Shown: piece by piece, positions 1 to 9,072 of the stretch
How the letters are laid out: each line of letters starts with the position of its first letter
Numbering within the stretch: position 1 is the stretch's first letter
Origin: Gymnothorax reevesii
Lineage: Eukaryota; Chordata; Actinopteri; Anguilliformes; Muraenidae
Assembly (NCBI GenBank): GCA_029721435.1
Contig: CM056574.1
Coordinates: forward strand, 73,885,501-73,949,500
Direction of reading: 5' to 3'
Length of the DNA stretch: 64,000 bases
Program-made: the position numbers and the translations under genes
The notes under the pieces: model-generated
Database searches by the model: none
Told to the model about the DNA's origin: nothing
The model's input: the letters and a program-made list of their open reading frames with translations, nothing else

Positions 1-176
1 TGAGCTTAAAACCTCAAAGAAGCATGTTTTCATGAAAGTGCGTATAGCCACAATTTCAGCGCTCTAGCTCGCTTTCTTACAGAGATAAACGCATATGCAC
101 TCCAATTCAGTCATATTGTCACAATTGACTCAAATTTGTCACTTTCCCACTGGGTTACACACAGAAAGGACATTTT
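1..176 (+). repeat. First half-unit (alpha half) of the reference dimer, about 176 bp
   Basis: The half runs from tgagcttaaaacc to just before tgacaagcaaaa. It contains gttttcatgaaagtgcgtat at 26-45, which corresponds in the second half to gtttttgaaaaagtgcatat at 204-223. Its tttcagcgctct corresponds to cttcagaagcttct, and its acacacagaa near the end corresponds to cgcacagttt. I read this as an ancestral repeat of about 175 bp that duplicated and diverged. Exact homology needs an alignment. Confidence 0.75.
28..37. other. 10-bp palindrome tttcatgaaa (example)
   Basis: The perfect palindrome is in every dimer with the gttttcatgaaa form. It is broken in dimers with gtttccatgaaa and in M14 with gttttcgtgaaa. 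It is one of several short dyads per dimer. Confidence 0.8.
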
Positions 177-186
177 TGACAAGCAA

Positions 187-215
187 AATAAAAAAAAAAG
201 AAAGTTTTTGAAAAA
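187..215 (+). other. A-run and T-run segment (example in M1)
   Basis: A run of 7-13 A, usually followed by gaaag, then T5 and A4-5. It is the most length-variable place in the dimer, both between dimer types and between otherwise identical copies. Phased A and T runs can bend DNA. The variation may be real slippage or homopolymer error in the reads. Confidence 0.8.
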
Positions 216-232
216 GTGCATATCTTCACTTC

Positions 233-242
233 AGAAGCTTCT
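233..242. other. 10-bp palindrome agaagcttct around HindIII (example)
   Basis: The perfect palindrome is present where the second half has cagaagcttctattc (for example M1, M2, M3, M4, M6, M12, M13). It is reduced to the core in dimers with aagcttaaa or aagcttata, and is deleted in M9 and M9b. It is a short dyad and I assign no function. Confidence 0.8.
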
Positions 243-292
243 ATTCACTTCCAAATGGCAATACAAGCACATTGGAACAAACGATACAATAT

Positions 293-303
293 GTGCAATG
301 CAC
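293..303. other. 11-bp inverted repeat gtgcaatgcac (example)
   Basis: Arms gtgca and tgcac flank a single A in M1. Other dimers keep the shorter tgcaatgca or tgcattgca. It lies just downstream of an AT-rich acaatat stretch, a place where a small cruciform could form. Function is unknown. Confidence 0.75.
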
Positions 304-352
304 TGTGATCTGAAGCTGTTCCCTGGCCAGAAGCACTCACAGTTTCACTTTC

Positions 353-703
353 TGAGCTTAAAACCTCAAAGAAGCGTGTTTCCATGAAAGAGCGTATAGC
401 CACAGTTTCAGCGCTCTAGCGCGCTTCCTTACAGAGATACGAGCATATTCACTCCAATTCAGTAATATAGTCACAATTCACTGAAGTTGTTCACTTTCCC
501 ACTGAGTAACACACAGAATGGACATTTCTGACAAGCAAATCTAAAAAAAAGAAAGTTTTTGAAAAAGTGCATATCTTCACTTCAGAAGCTTCTATTCACT
601 TCCAAATGGCCATACAAGCACATTGGAACAAACGATACAATATATGCATTGCACTGTGATCTGAAGCTGTTGCCAGGCCGGAAACACGCTCAGATTCACT
701 TTC
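353..703 (+). repeat. Dimer M2 (351 bp), first copy
   Basis: Marks: ttccatgaaagagcg, gatacgagc, cagtaatatag, gaagttgttcac, ctgagtaacac and gacatttctgacaagc. The second half is of the ggaacaaacg / ttgccaggccgg class. A copy follows M1 in every unit, and in form C a second copy follows N8. Confidence 0.95.
411..422. other. GC-rich dyad gcgctctagcgc (example)
   Basis: Arms gcgct and agcgc flank a CT spacer in dimers with the cgcgcttcc form. It is the densest CpG cluster in the dimer, in an otherwise AT-rich repeat, and a natural place to look for methylation. Confidence 0.75.
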
Positions 704-1053
704 TGAGCTTAAAACCTCAAAGAAGCATGTTTTCATGAAAGTGCGTATAGCCACAGTTTCAGCGCTCTAGCTCGCTTTCTTACAGAGATAAACGCATATT
801 CACTCCAATTCAGTCATATTGTCACAATTCACTCAAGTTTGTCACTTTCTCACTAAGTTACACACAGAAAGGACATTTTTGACAAGCAAAACTAAAAAAA
901 AGAAAGTTTTTGAAAAGTGCATATCTTCACTTCAGAAGCTTCTATTCACTTCCAAATGGCCATACAAGCACATTGGACCAATCGATACAATATAAGCATT
1001 GCACTGTGATCTGAAGCTGTTCCCTGGCCAGAAGCACGCACAGTTTCACATTC
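704..1053 (+). repeat. Dimer M3 (350 bp), first copy
   Basis: Marks: agctcgctttcttac, ctcactaagtt, aaaactaaaaaaaag, gaaaagtgcat with the cttctattcacttcc form of the HindIII region, and ggaccaatcgat with ttccctggcc. In C-type units the first M3 has lost 20 bp, and D has no M3. Confidence 0.93.
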
Positions 1054-1405
1054 TGAGCTTAAAACCTCAAAGAAGCGTGTTTCCATGAAAGTGCGTATAG
1101 CCACAGTTTCAGCGCTCTAGCGCGCTTCCTTACAGAGATAAACGCATCATCCCTCGAATTCAGTCATATAGTCACAATTCACTCAAGTTTGTCACTTTCC
1201 CACTGGGTTACACACAGAAAGGACATTTTTGACAGGCAAAATTAAAAAAAAAAAAAGTTTTTGAAAAAGTGCATATCTTCACTTCAGAAGCTTCTATTCA
1301 CTTCCAAATGGCCATACAAGCACATTGGAACAAACGATACAATATATGCATTGCACTGTGATCTGAAGCTGTTGCCAGGCCAGAAACACGCTCAGATTCA
1401 CGTTC
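1054..1405 (+). repeat. Dimer M4 (352 bp), first copy
   Basis: Marks: gcatcatccctcgaattc (EcoRI at 1156), tatagtcac, cccactgggtt, gacaggcaaaatt followed by an A-run of 13 with no interrupting G before gttttt, and ttgccaggccagaaac. Confidence 0.93.
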
Positions 1406-1754
1406 TGAGCTTAAAACCTCAAAGAAGCGTGTTTTCATGAAAGTGCGTTTAGCCACAGTTTCAGCGCTCTAGCGCGCTTCCTACAGAGATAAACGCATAT
1501 TCACTCCAATTCAGTCATATTGTCACAATTCACTCAAGTTTGTCACTTTCTCACTAAGTTACACACAGAAAGGACATTTTTGACAAGCAAAACTAAAAAA
1601 AAGAAAGTTTTTGAAAAGTACATATCTTCACTTCAGAAGCTTAAATTCACTTAAAATTGACCATACAAGCACATTGGACCAATCGATACAATATAAGCAT
1701 TGCACTGTGATCTGAAGCTGTTCCCTGGCCAGAAGCACGCACAGTTTCACATTC
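1406..1754 (+). repeat. Dimer M5 (349 bp), first copy
   Basis: Marks: gtgcgtttagcc, cgcgcttcctacagag (one T fewer than other dimers), ctcactaagtt, gaaaagtacat, cttaaattcacttaaaatt and gaccatacaag. It is the shortest of the common dimers. Confidence 0.93.
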
Positions 1755-2106
1755 TGAGCTTAAAACCTCAAAGAAGCGTGTTTTCATGAAAGCACGTATA
1801 GCCACAGTTTCAGCGCTCTAGCGCGCTTCCTTACAGAGATAAACGCATCATCACTCGAATTCAGTCATATAGTCACAATTCACTCAAGTTTGTCACTTTC
1901 CCACTGGGTTACACACAGAAAGGACATTTTTGACAGGCAAAATTAAAAAAAAAAAAAGTTTTTGAAAAAGTGCATATCTTCACTTCAGAAGCTTCTATTC
2001 ACTTCCAAAAGGCCATACAAGCACATTGGAACAAACGATACAATATATGCATTGCACTGTGATCTGAAGCTGTTGCCCGGCCGGAAACACGCTCAGATTC
2101 ACGTTC
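1755..2106 (+). repeat. Dimer M6 (352 bp), first copy
   Basis: Marks: gaaagcacgtatag, gcatcatcactcgaattc (EcoRI at 1857), gacaggcaaaatt with a long pure A-run, cttccaaaaggcc, and ttgcccggccggaaac containing the palindrome ccggccgg. The A-run varies most here: copies are 351, 352 or 353 bp. Confidence 0.93.
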
Positions 2107-2456
2107 TGAGCTTAAAACCTCAAAGAAGCATGTTTTCATGAAAGTGCGTTTAGCCACAGTTTCAGCGCTCTGGCTCGCTTTCTTACAGAGATAAACGCAT
2201 ATTCACTCCAATTCAGTCATATTGTCACAATTCACTCAAGTTTGTCACTTTCTCACTAAGTTACACACAGAAAGGACATTTTTGACAAGCAAAACTAAAA
2301 AAAAGAAAGTTTTTGAAAAGTACATATCTTCACTTCAGAAGCTTAAATTCACTTAAAATTGGCCATACAAGCACATTGGACCAATCGATACAATATAAGC
2401 ATTGCACTGTGATATGAAGCTGTTCCCTGGCCAGAAGCACGCACAGTTTCACATTC
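2107..2456 (+). repeat. Dimer M7 (350 bp), first copy
   Basis: Marks: gctctggctcgc, which is diagnostic, gtgcgtttagcc, ctcactaagtt, cttaaattcacttaaaattgg and gatatgaagctg. The gatatg form is lost in the M7/M8 fusions of form C. Confidence 0.93.
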
Positions 2457-2806
2457 TGAGCTTAAAACCTCAAAGAAGCGTGTTTTCATGAAAGTGCGTA
2501 TAGCCACAGTTTCAGCGCTCTAGCGCGCTTCCTTACAGAGATACGAGCATATTCACTCCAATTCAGTCATATTGTCACAATTCACTCAAGTTTGTCACTT
2601 TCTCACTAAGTTACACACAGAAAGGACATTTTTGACAAGCAAAACTAAAAAAAAGAAAGTTTTTGAAAAGTACATATCTTCACTTCAGAAGCTTAAATTC
2701 ACTTAAAATTGGCCATACAAGCACATTGGACCAATCGATACAATATAAGCATTGCACTGTGATCTGAAGCTGTTCCCTGGCCAGAAGCACGCACAGTTTC
2801 ACATTC
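2457..2806 (+). repeat. Dimer M8 (350 bp), first copy
   Basis: Marks: gtgcgtatagcc with cgcgcttcc and gatacgagc in the first half, ctcactaagtt, and a second half like M7 but with gatctgaag. It is present in forms A and B. In form C its slot is split between N0 and an M7/M8 fusion. Confidence 0.93.
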
Positions 2807-3140
2807 TGACCTTAAAACCTCAAAGAAGCGTGTTTTCATGAAAGCGCGTATAGCCACAGTTTCAGCGCTCTCGCGCGCTTCCTTACAGAGATAAACGCAT
2901 AATCACTCGAATTCAGTCATATAGTCACAATTCACTCAAGTTTGTCACTTTCCCACTGGGTTACACACAGAATGGACATTTTTGACAAGCAAAATTTAAA
3001 AAAAAAGAAAGTTTTTGAAAAAGTGCATATCTTCACTTCCAAATGGCCATTCAAGCACATTGGACCAAACAATACCATATAAGCATTGCACTGTGATCTG
3101 AAGCTGTTCCCTGGCCAGAAACACGCACAGTTTCACTTTC
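2807..3140 (+). repeat. Dimer M9 (334 bp, HindIII-less), first copy
   Basis: It starts tgaccttaaaa and has gaaagcgcgtatag, gctctcgcgcgc, gcataatcactcgaattc (EcoRI at 2909), accaaacaatacc and gccattcaagc. The usual segment with HindIII is missing: atatcttcacttcc is fused directly. The loss is 19 bp and lies between two ttcactt repeats, as expected of slippage. Copies also start at 7704, 17829, 23061, 28646, 33878, 39110, 44007, 54134 and 59366. Confidence 0.95.
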
Positions 3141-3490
3141 TGAGCTTAAAACCTCAAAGAAGCGTGTTTCCATGAAAGTGCGTATAGCCACAGTTTCAGC
3201 GCTCTAGCGCTCTTCCTTACAGAGATACGAGCATATTCACTCCAATTCAGTCATATTGTCACAATTCACTCAAGTTCGTCACTTTCTCACTAAGTTACAC
3301 ACAGAAAGGACATTTTTGACAAGCAAAAATAAAAAAAAGAAAGTTTTTGAAAAGTACATATCTTCACTTCAGAAGCTTATATTCACTTAAAATTGGCCAT
3401 ACAAGCACATTGGACCAATCGATACAATATATGCACTGCACTGTGATCTGAAGCTGTTGCCAGGCCGGAAACAAGCTCAGATTCACTTTC
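3141..3490 (+). repeat. Dimer M10 (350 bp), first copy
   Basis: Marks: caagttcgtcac (a T in place of that C in units 3, 4, 5, 9 and 10), caaaaataaaaaaaag, cttatattcacttaaaatt, tatgcactgcactg and gaaacaagctcag. In units 1 and 7 only, the first half has cgctcttcc. Confidence 0.93.
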
Positions 3491-3840
3491 TGAGCTTAAA
3501 ACCTCAAAGAAGCATGTTTCCATGAAAGAGCGTATAGCCACAGTTTCAGCGCTCTAGCGCGCTTCCTTACAGAGATACGAGCATATTCACTCCAATTCAG
3601 TCATATTGTCACAATTCACTCAAGTTTGTCACTTTCTCACTAAGTTACACACAGAAAGGACATTTTTGACAAGCAAAAATAAAAAAAAGAAAGTTTTTGA
3701 AAAGTACATATCTTCACTTCAGAAGCTTATATTCACTTAAAATTGGCCATACAGGCACATTGGCCCAATCGATACAATATATGCAATGCACTGTGATCTG
3801 AAGCTGTTCCCTGGCCAGAAGAACGCACAGTTTCACATTC
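3491..3840 (+). repeat. Hybrid dimer M9b/M11 in form B
   Basis: It begins agcatgttt as M9b does, then changes to ccatgaaagagcg and continues as M11, with catacaggcac, ggcccaatcg and agaagaacgcac. Form B is 335 bp shorter than form A, the length of one M9b. A single unequal exchange or deletion that fused the first bases of M9b to the next dimer explains both facts. The same hybrid sits at 39794-40143. Confidence 0.88.
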
Positions 3841-4193
3841 TGAGCTTAAAACCTCAAAGAAGCGTGTTTTCATGAAAGCACGTGTAGCCACAGTTTCAGC
3901 GCTCTAGCGCGCTTCCTTACAGAGATAAACGCATGATCACTCGAATTCAGTCATATAGTCACAATTCACTCAAGTTTGTCACTTTCCCACTGGGTTACAC
4001 ACAGAGAGGACATTTTTGACAGGCAAAATTTAAAAAAAAAGAAAGTTTTTGAAAAAGTGCATATCTTCACTTCAGAAGCTTCTATTCACTTCCAAATGGC
4101 CATACAAGCACATTGGAACAAACGATACAATATATGCATTGCACTGTGATCTGAAGCTGTTGCCAGGCCGGAAACACGCTCAGATTCACGTTC
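3841..4193 (+). repeat. Dimer M12 (353 bp), first copy
   Basis: Marks: gaaagcacgtgtagcc (cacgtg palindrome), gcatgatcactcgaattc (BclI and EcoRI; EcoRI at 3943), cacacagagaggac and gacaggcaaaattt. Its second half is of the ggaacaaacg / ttgccaggccgg class. Confidence 0.93.
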
Positions 4194-4546
4194 TGAGCTT
4201 AAAACCTCAAAGAAGCGTGTTTTCATGAAAGCACGTATAGCCACAGTTTCAGCGCTCTAGCGCGCTTCCTTACAGAGATAAACGCATGATCACTCGAATT
4301 CAGTCATATAGTCACAATTCACTCAAGTTTGTCACTTTCCCACTGGGTTACACACAGAAAGGACATTTTTGACAGGCAAAATTTAAAAAAAAAGAAAGTT
4401 TTTGAAAAAGTGCATATCTTCACTTCAGAAGCTTCTATTCACTTCCAAATGGCCATACAAGCACATTGGAACAAACGATACAATATATGCATTGCACTGT
4501 GATCTGAAGCTGTTGCCAGGCCGGAAACACGCTCAGATTCACGTTC
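4194..4546 (+). repeat. Dimer M13 (353 bp), first copy
   Basis: It is nearly identical to M12 but has gcacgtatagcc and cacacagaaaggac, and EcoRI at 4296. The adjacent pair M12-M13 looks like a recent tandem duplication of one dimer and gives a 353-bp EcoRI spacing. Confidence 0.93.
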
Positions 4547-4897
4547 TGAGCTTAAAACCTCAAAGAAGCATGTTTTCGTGAAAGTGCGTTTAGCCACAGT
4601 TTCAAGCGCTCTAGCTCGCTTTCTTACAGAGATAAACGCATATTCACTCCAATTCAGTCATATTGTCACACTTCACTCAAGTTTGTCACTTTCCCACTGG
4701 GTAACACACAGAATGGACATTTTTGACAAGCAAAATTAAAAAAAAGAAAGTTTTTGAAAAGTACATATCTTCACTTCAGAAGCTTAAATTCACTTAAAAT
4801 TGACCATACAAGCACATTGGACCAATCGAAACAATATATGCAATGCACTGTGATCTGAAGCTGTTGCCAGGCCGGAAACACGCTCAGATTCACTTTC
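4547..4897 (+). repeat. Dimer M14 (351 bp), first copy
   Basis: Marks: gttttcgtgaaagtgcg, tttcaagcgctc (one extra A), gtcacacttcactc, gggtaacacacagaatgg, cttaaattcacttaaaattg with atcgaaacaat, and a ttgccaggccgg end. It always precedes M1. It has a CpG where the tttcatgaaa palindrome is broken. Confidence 0.93.
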
Positions 4898-7800
4898 TGA
4901 GCTTAAAACCTCAAAGAAGCATGTTTTCATGAAAGTGCGTATAGCCACAATTTCAGCGCTCTAGCTCGCTTTCTTACAGAGATAAACGCATATGCACTCC
5001 AATTCAGTCATATTGTCACAATTGACTCAAATTTGTCACTTTCCCACTGGGTTACACACAGAAAGGACATTTTTGACAAGCAAAATAAAAAAAAAAGAAA
5101 GTTTTTGAAAAAGTGCATATCTTCACTTCAGAAGCTTCTATTCACTTCCAAATGGCAATACAAGCACATTGGAACAAACGATACAATATGTGCAATGCAC
5201 TGTGATCTGAAGCTGTTCCCTGGCCAGAAGCACTCACAGTTTCACTTTCTGAGCTTAAAACCTCAAAGAAGCGTGTTTCCATGAAAGAGCGTATAGCCAC
5301 AGTTTCAGCGCTCTAGCGCGCTTCCTTACAGAGATACGAGCATATTCACTCCAATTCAGTAATATAGTCACAATTCACTGAAGTTGTTCACTTTCCCACT
5401 GAGTAACACACAGAATGGACATTTCTGACAAGCAAATCTAAAAAAAAGAAAGTTTTTGAAAAAGTGCATATCTTCACTTCAGAAGCTTCTATTCACTTCC
5501 AAATGGCCATACAAGCACATTGGAACAAACGATACAATATATGCATTGCACTGTGATCTGAAGCTGTTGCCAGGCCGGAAACACGCTCAGATTCACTTTC
5601 TGAGCTTAAAACCTCAAAGAAGCATGTTTTCATGAAAGTGCGTATAGCCACAGTTTCAGCGCTCTAGCTCGCTTTCTTACAGAGATAAACGCATATTCAC
5701 TCCAATTCAGTCATATTGTCACAATTCACTCAAGTTTGTCACTTTCTCACTAAGTTACACACAGAAAGGACATTTTTGACAAGCAAAACTAAAAAAAAGA
5801 AAGTTTTTGAAAAGTGCATATCTTCACTTCAGAAGCTTCTATTCACTTCCAAATGGCCATACAAGCACATTGGACCAATCGATACAATATAAGCATTGCA
5901 CTGTGATCTGAAGCTGTTCCCTGGCCAGAAGCACGCACAGTTTCACATTCTGAGCTTAAAACCTCAAAGAAGCGTGTTTCCATGAAAGTGCGTATAGCCA
6001 CAGTTTCAGCGCTCTAGCGCGCTTCCTTACAGAGATAAACGCATCATCCCTCGAATTCAGTCATATAGTCACAATTCACTCAAGTTTGTCACTTTCCCAC
6101 TGGGTTACACACAGAAAGGACATTTTTGACAGGCAAAATTAAAAAAAAAAAAAGTTTTTGAAAAAGTGCATATCTTCACTTCAGAAGCTTCTATTCACTT
6201 CCAAATGGCCATACAAGCACATTGGAACAAACGATACAATATATGCATTGCACTGTGATCTGAAGCTGTTGCCAGGCCAGAAACACGCTCAGATTCACGT
6301 TCTGAGCTTAAAACCTCAAAGAAGCGTGTTTTCATGAAAGTGCGTTTAGCCACAGTTTCAGCGCTCTAGCGCGCTTCCTACAGAGATAAACGCATATTCA
6401 CTCCAATTCAGTCATATTGTCACAATTCACTCAAGTTTGTCACTTTCTCACTAAGTTACACACAGAAAGGACATTTTTGACAAGCAAAACTAAAAAAAAG
6501 AAAGTTTTTGAAAAGTACATATCTTCACTTCAGAAGCTTAAATTCACTTAAAATTGACCATACAAGCACATTGGACCAATCGATACAATATAAGCATTGC
6601 ACTGTGATCTGAAGCTGTTCCCTGGCCAGAAGCACGCACAGTTTCACATTCTGAGCTTAAAACCTCAAAGAAGCGTGTTTTCATGAAAGCACGTATAGCC
6701 ACAGTTTCAGCGCTCTAGCGCGCTTCCTTACAGAGATAAACGCATCATCACTCGAATTCAGTCATATAGTCACAATTCACTCAAGTTTGTCACTTTCCCA
6801 CTGGGTTACACACAGAAAGGACATTTTTGACAGGCAAAATTAAAAAAAAAAAAAGTTTTTGAAAAAGTGCATATCTTCACTTCAGAAGCTTCTATTCACT
6901 TCCAAAAGGCCATACAAGCACATTGGAACAAACGATACAATATATGCATTGCACTGTGATCTGAAGCTGTTGCCCGGCCGGAAACACGCTCAGATTCACG
7001 TTCTGAGCTTAAAACCTCAAAGAAGCATGTTTTCATGAAAGTGCGTTTAGCCACAGTTTCAGCGCTCTGGCTCGCTTTCTTACAGAGATAAACGCATATT
7101 CACTCCAATTCAGTCATATTGTCACAATTCACTCAAGTTTGTCACTTTCTCACTAAGTTACACACAGAAAGGACATTTTTGACAAGCAAAACTAAAAAAA
7201 AGAAAGTTTTTGAAAAGTACATATCTTCACTTCAGAAGCTTAAATTCACTTAAAATTGGCCATACAAGCACATTGGACCAATCGATACAATATAAGCATT
7301 GCACTGTGATATGAAGCTGTTCCCTGGCCAGAAGCACGCACAGTTTCACATTCTGAGCTTAAAACCTCAAAGAAGCGTGTTTTCATGAAAGTGCGTATAG
7401 CCACAGTTTCAGCGCTCTAGCGCGCTTCCTTACAGAGATACGAGCATATTCACTCCAATTCAGTCATATTGTCACAATTCACTCAAGTTTGTCACTTTCT
7501 CACTAAGTTACACACAGAAAGGACATTTTTGACAAGCAAAACTAAAAAAAAGAAAGTTTTTGAAAAGTACATATCTTCACTTCAGAAGCTTAAATTCACT
7601 TAAAATTGGCCATACAAGCACATTGGACCAATCGATACAATATAAGCATTGCACTGTGATCTGAAGCTGTTCCCTGGCCAGAAGCACGCACAGTTTCACA
7701 TTCTGACCTTAAAACCTCAAAGAAGCGTGTTTTCATGAAAGCGCGTATAGCCACAGTTTCAGCGCTCTCGCGCGCTTCCTTACAGAGATAAACGCATAAT

Positions 7801-8387
7801 CACTCGAATTCAGTCATATAGTCACAATTCACTCAAGTTTGTCACTTTCCCACTGGGTTACACACAGAATGGACATTTTTGACAAGCAAAATTTAAAAAA
7901 AAAGAAAGTTTTTGAAAAAGTGCATATCTTCACTTCCAAATGGCCATTCAAGCACATTGGACCAAACAATACCATATAAGCATTGCACTGTGATCTGAAG
8001 CTGTTCCCTGGCCAGAAACACGCACAGTTTCACTTTCTGAGCTTAAAACCTCAAAGAAGCGTGTTTCCATGAAAGTGCGTATAGCCACAGTTTCAGCGCT
8101 CTAGCGCGCTTCCTTACAGAGATACGAGCATATTCACTCCAATTCAGTCATATTGTCACAATTCACTCAAGTTCGTCACTTTCTCACTAAGTTACACACA
8201 GAAAGGACATTTTTGACAAGCAAAAATAAAAAAAAGAAAGTTTTTGAAAAGTACATATCTTCACTTCAGAAGCTTATATTCACTTAAAATTGGCCATACA
8301 AGCACATTGGACCAATCGATACAATATATGCACTGCACTGTGATCTGAAGCTGTTGCCAGGCCGGAAACAAGCTCAGATTCACTTTC

Positions 8388-8722
8388 TGAGCTTAAAACC
8401 TCAAAGAAGCATGTTTTCATGAAAGTGCGTATAGCCACAGTTTCAGCGCTCGAGCTCGCTTTCTTACAGAGATAAACGCATATTCACTCCAATTCAGTCA
8501 TATAGTCACAATTCACTCAAGTTTGTCACTTTCCCACTGGGTTACACACAGAATGGACATTTTTGACAAGCAAAATAAAAAAAAAAAAGAAAGTTTTTGA
8601 AAAAGTGCATATCTTCACTTCCAAATGGCCATTCAAGCACATTGGACCAAACAATACCATATAAGCATTGCACTGTGATCTGAAGCTGTTCCCTGGCCAG
8701 AAACACGCACAGTTTCACTTTC
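8388..8722 (+). repeat. Dimer M9b (335 bp, HindIII-less), first copy
   Basis: Marks: gcgctcgagctcgc (XhoI and SacI overlapping), tatagtcac with cccactgggtt, caaaat followed by A12 and gaaag, and the same 19-bp loss of the HindIII region and second-half sequence as M9. It looks like a second copy of the M9 second half attached to another first half. Copies start at 18513, 23745, 29330, 34562, 44691, 54818 and 60050. It is absent from form B. Confidence 0.93.
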
Positions 8723-9072
8723 TGAGCTTAAAACCTCAAAGAAGCGTGTTTCCATGAAAGTGCGTATAGCCACAGTTTCAGCGCTCTAGCGCGCTTCCTT
8801 ACAGAGATACGAGCATATTCACTCCAATTCAGTCATATTGTCACAATTCACTCAAGTTTGTCACTTTCTCACTAAGTTACACACAGAAAGGACATTTTTG
8901 ACAAGCAAAAATAAAAAAAAGAAAGTTTTTGAAAAGTACATATCTTCACTTCAGAAGCTTATATTCACTTAAAATTGGCCATACAGGCACATTGGCCCAA
9001 TCGATACAATATATGCAATGCACTGTGATCTGAAGCTGTTCCCTGGCCAGAAGAACGCACAGTTTCACATTC
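8723..9072 (+). repeat. Dimer M11 (350 bp), intact first copy
   Basis: Marks: agcgtgtttccatg, gatacgagc, caaaaataaaaaaaag, cttatattcac, catacaggcac, ggcccaatcg and agaagaacgcac. It follows M9b in forms A, C and D. Confidence 0.92.

Larger units (their letters stand above)
1..352 (+). repeat. Dimer M1 (352 bp), first copy
   Basis: The marks that identify M1 are ccacaatttcagc, gcatatgcactcc (NdeI within the palindrome gcatatgc), caattgactc (MfeI), aaatggcaatac, atgtgcaatgcac and gcactcacag. It recurs at 4898, 10129, 20255, 25487, 31072, 36304, 41201, 46432, 56560 and 61792, always after M14, and was used to phase the HOR. Its HindIII site is at 235. Confidence 0.95.
177..352 (+). repeat. Second half-unit (beta half) of the reference dimer, about 176 bp
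   Basis: The half begins tgacaagcaaaa and ends before the next tgagcttaaaa. It carries the A-run, the gtttttgaaaa stretch, the HindIII site and the gcactgtgat/ctgaagctgtt segment. In M2 the first half has ctgaagttgttc, which matches ctgaagctgttc here, and acatttctga, which matches acattctga in other second halves. Both halves are close to nucleosomal repeat length, like many centromeric satellites. Confidence 0.75.
1..4897 (+). repeat. HOR unit 1, form B (14 dimers, 4897 bp)
   Basis: Dimer starts are 1, 353, 704, 1054, 1406, 1755, 2107, 2457, 2807, 3141, 3491, 3841, 4194 and 4547 (M1-M14). It lacks the M9b dimer of form A. The junction is a hybrid dimer at 3491-3840 that begins like M9b and continues like M11. 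It also carries the private variant cgctcttcc near 3208, where other units have cgcgcttcc. Both marks recur in unit 7 at an offset of 36303 bp. EcoRI sites lie at 1156, 1857, 2909, 3943 and 4296, so predicted spacings within the unit are 701, 1052, 1034 and 353 bp. Confidence 0.95.

Noticed and set aside
187..200. Poly(A) tail of a retrotransposon
   Set aside because: The A-run is an internal part of every dimer, with constant flanks on both sides and no target-site duplication or element body.
136..387. Recurring 83-codon and 70-codon plus-strand open frames (also at 5033, 9561, 10264, 13439, 19373 and many others)
   Set aside because: They start at TTG-type codons within the gtcac region, cross the A-run, and end at the tga of ccatgaaa or gtga. 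They exist only where the A-run length keeps the frame open, so homologous dimers lack them. They show no domain, signal or codon pattern. They are by-products of the satellite.
411..422. Rho-independent terminator or promoter hairpin at gcgctctagcgc
   Set aside because: The stem is 5 bp with a 2-base spacer and no downstream T-run, and it repeats in most dimers without any gene. I regard it only as a short dyad.
4562..4585. CENP-B box in M14 (gttttcgtgaaagtgcg)
   Set aside because: It has TTCG and the central A but lacks the CGGG required by the core motif.
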